In this document: positions 60,796 through 64,000 of the stretch, piece by piece
How the letters are laid out: each line of letters starts with the position of its first letter
How positions within the stretch are numbered: the stretch's first letter is position 1
Source of the DNA: Bacteroidales bacterium
GTDB taxonomy: Bacteria > Bacteroidota > Bacteroidia > Bacteroidales > VadinHA17
NCBI GenBank assembly: GCA_025454815.1
Contig: JALONR010000003.1
Location: 62,001-126,000 of the forward strand
Direction of reading: 5' to 3'
DNA length: 64,000 nucleotides
Translations under genes and position numbers: made by a program
Notes under the pieces: model-generated
Told to the model about the DNA's origin: nothing
Seen by the model: only the letters and a program-made list of their open reading frames with translations
Database searches by the model: none

Positions 60796-60858
60796 AGTGT
60801 TTGTCTGAAGGGTTAATACTTTAGTGTTTATTTTAATCAGTGCGGCCGGGTTTCAACC

Positions 60859-61539
60859 TCAGGGGAGTGACGCTCTTATTTTCCGGATAATTGCCAGCGT
60901 ATTTTTTACAGTCTCCCGGAGGTTCTTCCAATCGCTTTCCCTTACGATCTTTTCCGTTATAAGTGCTGAGCCCATTCCGACGCAGGTGACACCGGCCCGG
61001 AACCATGCAGCAAGGTTATCTTCAGCCGGTTCAACTCCGCCGGTAGGCATTATGCTTGTCCACGGGCACGGCCCCTTCACTGCTTTCACGAATTGCGGGC
61101 CTCCGACGGCGTTACCCGGAAAGATCTTTACAATTTCGGCGCCCAGTTCTTCTGCCAGGGATATCTCTGTCACAGTTCCGCACCCGGGAATCCACAGCAC
61201 TTTCCTTCGGTTACAGACCTTTGCCACCTCGGGGTTCAGAGAGGGTGCAACAATGAAGTCAGCCCCCATCTGAAGGAAGATGGCTGAAGTGGCGGGGTCA
61301 GGGACAGATCCTGCACCTATCATCATGCCGGGCAGCTCCTTCAGGGCCCATTTTCTTACATCTGCAAAGACCTCATGAGCGAAGTCACCACGGTTGGTGA
61401 ATTCGAAAACTTTTGCCCCGCCGGCATGGCAAGCGGTGATGACCTCTTTGCACACCTGCGGATCAGAATGGTAAAAGAGAGGCACCAGGCCGGTCTCTTC
61501 CATTGCCAGTGCAACACTGATACGTCTGAATGCTGACAT
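60859..61539 (-). CDS. eda: KDPG/KHG aldolase
   Basis: 226 residues from ATG 61539; a TTG at 61572 would overlap the uxaC neighbourhood and is disfavoured. Class I aldolase of the KDPG family: catalytic Glu in AKVFEFTNRGDFA, Schiff-base Lys in GAEIVKIFPGNAVGG, and MPTGGVEPAEDN phosphate-binding loop. Cleaves 2-keto-3-deoxy-6-phosphogluconate to pyruvate and glyceraldehyde-3-phosphate, the last step of the hexuronate pathway. KDG kinase and mannonate dehydratase, needed before it, are not in the window. Confidence 0.95.
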   Translation of the reverse strand: MSAFRRISVALAMEETGLVPLFYHSDPQVCKEVITACHAGGAKVFEFTNRGDFAHEVFADVRKWALKELPGMMIGAGSVPDPATSAIFLQMGADFIVAPSLNPEVAKVCNRRKVLWIPGCGTVTEISLAEELGAEIVKIFPGNAVGGPQFVKAVKGPCPWTSIMPTGGVEPAEDNLAAWFRAGVTCVGMGSALITEKIVRESDWKNLRETVKNTLAIIRKIRASLP

Positions 61540-61561
61540 TTTGCTTCTTCCTTTCTTTGAA

Positions 61562-62968
61562 TCAGAATCCAAAATAATTCTTTGCGTTGTAGTAGGAGAT
61601 CATCTCCACCATTTTTCCCAATGTGCCGATCTCAGATCCTGGGAGTTTCCCTTTTTCCACATCATCCCCCAGCATGTTGCAGAGAATCCTGCGGAAGTAT
61701 TCGTGCCTCGGGTAGGAGATGAAGCTGCGTGAGTCGGTGAGCATACCTACGAACCTGCTCAGGAGACCCATCAGTGAGAGAGCATTAAGCTGGTTGATCA
61801 TGCCGGTTTCCTGGTCAAGGAACCACCACCCGGCACCGAACTGGATCTTTCCTGGAGTCTCACCATCCTGGAAGTTGCCGATCATCGTGGCTATCAACTC
61901 ATTATCCCTCGGATTAAGGTTATACAGAATTGTCTTTGTCAGTTTGCTGCCGGCATCAAGCCTGTCAAGGAATTTTGCCAAGGTTCTGGCGACGGTGAAA
62001 TCGCCGATGGAGTCATAACCGGTATCAGGGCCGAGGCGTGCCAGCATCCGGCTGTTGTTGTTGCGGATGGCCCCATAGTGGAACTGCTGTACCCATCCTC
62101 TCTCGCTGTCCATAATGGCGAGTTCGTAAAGCATGGCTGACTTGAATTTTGAAATTTCCTCTGCACTCAGCCTGGTTCCTGAGAGAACCTTCTGCAGTAT
62201 GGTTCCAACCTCCTTGTCAGTGTAGTCATCAGCGTGGAACTGTTCAATGCCATGGTCACTGAGAACGCATCCGGCATCGGCAAAGTACTGGTGCCTGGTC
62301 CGCAGCGCCTCTATCAGTGAGGCGAAACCCTTAATCTCCGTTCCGGAGACCTCTTCGAGCCTGGTGATATACTCAATGAATCTTGCAGGGTCTTCCGGTG
62401 ACATGGCTTTGTCAGGGCGCCAGGCAGGGAGGACTTTTATCTCAAAGCCGTCATTTTTAATGGCCTTATGATGTTCGAGGCTGTCAATGGGATCATCGGT
62501 TGTGCAGACCACCTCAACATTGAACTTCTTCATCAGTCCGCGGGCCGAGTACTCAGGTTGCTGCAGGAGGGCGGTGCACTCTTCCCATATCTCTGCAGCC
62601 GTTTCAGGTTTCAGCAGTTTGCCTACCCCGAATACCCGTTTTAGTTCCAGGTGGGTCCAGGCATAGAGAGGGTTTCGCATGGTCATCGGGACAGTCTCTG
62701 CCCACCGGTCATATTTTTCACGGAAGGAGGTATCCCTTCCTGTGACATACCTTTCATTTATGCCGTTGGTTCTCATTGCCCTCCACTTGTAATGATCCCC
62801 TTCCAGCCAGATCTGGCCCAGGTCTTCGAACCGCCTGTCGGTTGCAATGGCCTCAGGGCTAAGGTGGCAGTGGTAGTCTATGATGGGGAATCCTTCCGAG
62901 TGTTCGTGATAGAGCCTGCGGGCCGTTTCGCCCTGAAGCAGGAAGTCTTCGTTTATATAATCTTTCAT
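61562..62968 (-). CDS. uxaC: Glucuronate/galacturonate isomerase UxaC
   Basis: 468 residues, the family's usual length. Amidohydrolase-fold aldose-ketose isomerase: N terminus FLLQGETARRLYHEH, metal-site motif PIIDYHCHLSPEAIA, then YKWRAMRTNGI, NPLYAWTHLELKRVFGV, and CTTDDPIDSLEHH, with C-terminal SRFVGMLTDSRSF and SYPRHEYFRRILCN. Converts D-glucuronate to D-fructuronate and D-galacturonate to D-tagaturonate. Ten bp after uxaE and 22 bp before eda, so part of one transcript. Confidence 0.97.
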   Translation of the reverse strand: MKDYINEDFLLQGETARRLYHEHSEGFPIIDYHCHLSPEAIATDRRFEDLGQIWLEGDHYKWRAMRTNGINERYVTGRDTSFREKYDRWAETVPMTMRNPLYAWTHLELKRVFGVGKLLKPETAAEIWEECTALLQQPEYSARGLMKKFNVEVVCTTDDPIDSLEHHKAIKNDGFEIKVLPAWRPDKAMSPEDPARFIEYITRLEEVSGTEIKGFASLIEALRTRHQYFADAGCVLSDHGIEQFHADDYTDKEVGTILQKVLSGTRLSAEEISKFKSAMLYELAIMDSERGWVQQFHYGAIRNNNSRMLARLGPDTGYDSIGDFTVARTLAKFLDRLDAGSKLTKTILYNLNPRDNELIATMIGNFQDGETPGKIQFGAGWWFLDQETGMINQLNALSLMGLLSRFVGMLTDSRSFISYPRHEYFRRILCNMLGDDVEKGKLPGSEIGTLGKMVEMISYYNAKNYFGF

Positions 62969-62978
62969 TATGCTGTTT

Positions 62979-64000
62979 TTATGAGGTTGGAAACAGTCTT
63001 AAAATATGGCGTCTGTAGATGTTTTCCCAGACGCAGGTTGAAATAATGCGTTCATTTGCCACCAGGGCATCAGTGTATTCGCTTCCCATCTCTGAAGCAA
63101 CCTTGTAACCCACATGAATGAGCTGGCGGAAGCTTGGGTTGTAGTCCGGGTCGCCGGGAATATGTCTGAGTGTTGCAGCAAATTTCAGGGTGTCCCAGGT
63201 GTCAACGCTATCAGGGTGTGGGAGCAGCCCAGGTTTTATGTCAATGACGGTGGCATACGGGCCGCAGAGTTCCTCGCGTCTCTCATATGCCCTTCGGTAT
63301 ATAAGCTTTGCGATTTCAAGCCCTTTGCCACCTGAGAGTGCAAGCCCGATCACTTCCTCGAGCCAGGTAGTTCCTGCTGTTTTGAGGTGAAGCCCGCAGT
63401 CATGTTTTCTGATGAGATTACCTATAACAGGGTAGATCGAGAACTTGTCACTTCCTGAATGAACACTGAGCTTGAGTCCGGCCGGCAGCCCGAAGTGCTT
63501 CACAGCGTATTTGATAACGAGGATATCTTCCTCGAACTCCTTTCCGAACCTCTCCGGGTCTCCCTCATAATCGACCCCCTTGTTGAACCGGCCTGTAAAT
63601 TTGGGGGCTATGGTCTGCACCGGCACCTTAAGGTCAGCAAGTCCCTTAAGGATAAACAGGAGGTCAAGGGGTTGCTGCGGCTGGTCCACCTCATCCATTG
63701 AGACCTCAGTGACAAAATTTCCTTCACCCCTGACGGATGCTATATGCCGGTAGATTGCTGCAGCTTCGGCAATGGCAAACAGGAACCTGGCAGCAAACTC
63801 ACACAGGTATTTTTCTGTGATGATAAATTTTTCTTCGATACCCGGTATGACCAATTCGCCGCAGAATGAGCGGTGTGCTTCCACGAAGCCGACGAGGTCT
63901 GTCTCTGATGCCTTGCGTCCGATATAATCAGCAACATCAAGGGTGAAGAAGTCAGAGTGATCAATGAAACGGTCAACAGTACTGAGGTTGATATGGTCAG
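62979..64000 (-). CDS. uxaE: Tagaturonate/fructuronate epimerase UxaE, 5' end cut by window edge
   Basis: About 340 C-terminal residues are visible; the frame stays open to the right edge and the family is roughly 480-500 residues, so the start lies outside. The visible part begins DHINLSTVDRFIDHSDFF and holds family landmarks VQTIAPKFTGRFNKGVDYEG, GLPAGLKLSVHSGSDKFSIY and the C-terminal HVGYKVASEMGS. UxaE interconverts D-tagaturonate and D-fructuronate (characterised in Thermotoga maritima), letting galacturonate join the glucuronate branch without a separate tagaturonate/altronate route. Internal GTG at 63884 should not be mistaken for the start. Confidence 0.88.
   Translation of the reverse strand, partial: DHINLSTVDRFIDHSDFFTLDVADYIGRKASETDLVGFVEAHRSFCGELVIPGIEEKFIITEKYLCEFAARFLFAIAEAAAIYRHIASVRGEGNFVTEVSMDEVDQPQQPLDLLFILKGLADLKVPVQTIAPKFTGRFNKGVDYEGDPERFGKEFEEDILVIKYAVKHFGLPAGLKLSVHSGSDKFSIYPVIGNLIRKHDCGLHLKTAGTTWLEEVIGLALSGGKGLEIAKLIYRRAYERREELCGPYATVIDIKPGLLPHPDSVDTWDTLKFAATLRHIPGDPDYNPSFRQLIHVGYKVASEMGSEYTDALVANERIISTCVWENIYRRHILRLFPTS

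Noticed and set aside
61540-61572. Upstream TTG start for the KDPG aldolase
   Set aside because: ATG 61539 matches the family N terminus and leaves a normal 22-bp gap to uxaC.
1-64000. Search by eye for insertion sequences, phage genes, tRNA, rRNA or riboswitches
   Set aside because: No transposase, integrase, terminal repeats, tRNA-like cloverleaf or known riboswitch core was recognised; a tool search could still find small RNAs.

Overview
The window comes from a Bacteroidota genome, probably a Bacteroidales/Marinilabiliales-type member. The evidence is two SusC/SusD outer-membrane pairs, a secreted GH18 enzyme with a type IX secretion C-terminal domain, lipoproteins and FKBP/cyclophilin sets typical of the phylum, DUF3127 and DUF4922 proteins, and repeated promoter-like TAnnTTTG elements (the Bacteroidota -7 box) instead of sigma70 -10 boxes. 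It is chromosomal and gene-dense: about 42 protein genes, no tRNA, rRNA, CRISPR array, transposon or phage gene recognised, and no gene-free stretch over 300 bp (the largest is 38256-38519, 264 bp).

Layout. 1-4.9 kb (minus): truncated purL, a conserved outer-membrane protein of unknown role, and a tocopherol-cyclase-like protein. 5.1-12.35 kb (minus): one tightly packed operon, read right to left as murK, murQ, a FadR/GntR-type regulator, a secreted GH18, a beta-lactamase-fold serine hydrolase, DUF4126, and a photolyase. 12.55-29.08 kb (plus): a divergent eight-gene operon with overlaps or gaps of at most 20 bp: amidase with golvesin insert, GT2 glycosyltransferase, HIT-like DUF4922 protein, SpoIID-like protein, GH9-CE4 fusion, AmpG-like permease, FAD/Fe-S dehydrogenase and NagB-PIG-L fusion. 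29.1-33.0 kb: namZ (minus), divergent from an NlpC/P60 lipoprotein and a dipeptide epimerase (plus). 33.1-43.6 kb (plus): two SusC/SusD pairs. 43.8-50.9 kb (minus): M3 peptidase, DUF3127, three peptidyl-prolyl isomerases, mnmD, a HAD phosphatase, and a SRPBCC/GyrI fusion. 51-56 kb (minus): transketolase, 6-phosphogluconate dehydrogenase, pdxB. 56.1-64 kb (minus): a hexuronate catabolic run with a LarA-type nickel enzyme, HAD hydrolase, SDR oxidoreductase, hexuronate-type permease, eda, uxaC and uxaE (truncated by the right edge).

The most striking content is 7.1-33.0 kb, which reads as a peptidoglycan-fragment utilisation locus. Predicted exported enzymes cut glycan (GH18, NamZ, perhaps GH9-CE4) and peptide (amidase, NlpC/P60, possibly the serine hydrolase and epimerase). 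The AmpG-like permease imports muropeptide. MurK and MurQ turn MurNAc into GlcNAc-6-phosphate plus D-lactate; the FAD/Fe-S enzyme is a good candidate for oxidising the D-lactate, and the NagB-PIG-L fusion for feeding the amino sugar into glycolysis. A GT2/DUF4922/SpoIID trio in the middle of the operon has no obvious place in the known pathway and is the best candidate for undescribed biochemistry.

Limits: all assignments come from reading sequence motifs and context. No homology search, structure prediction or signal-peptide program was run; domain boundaries are approximate.
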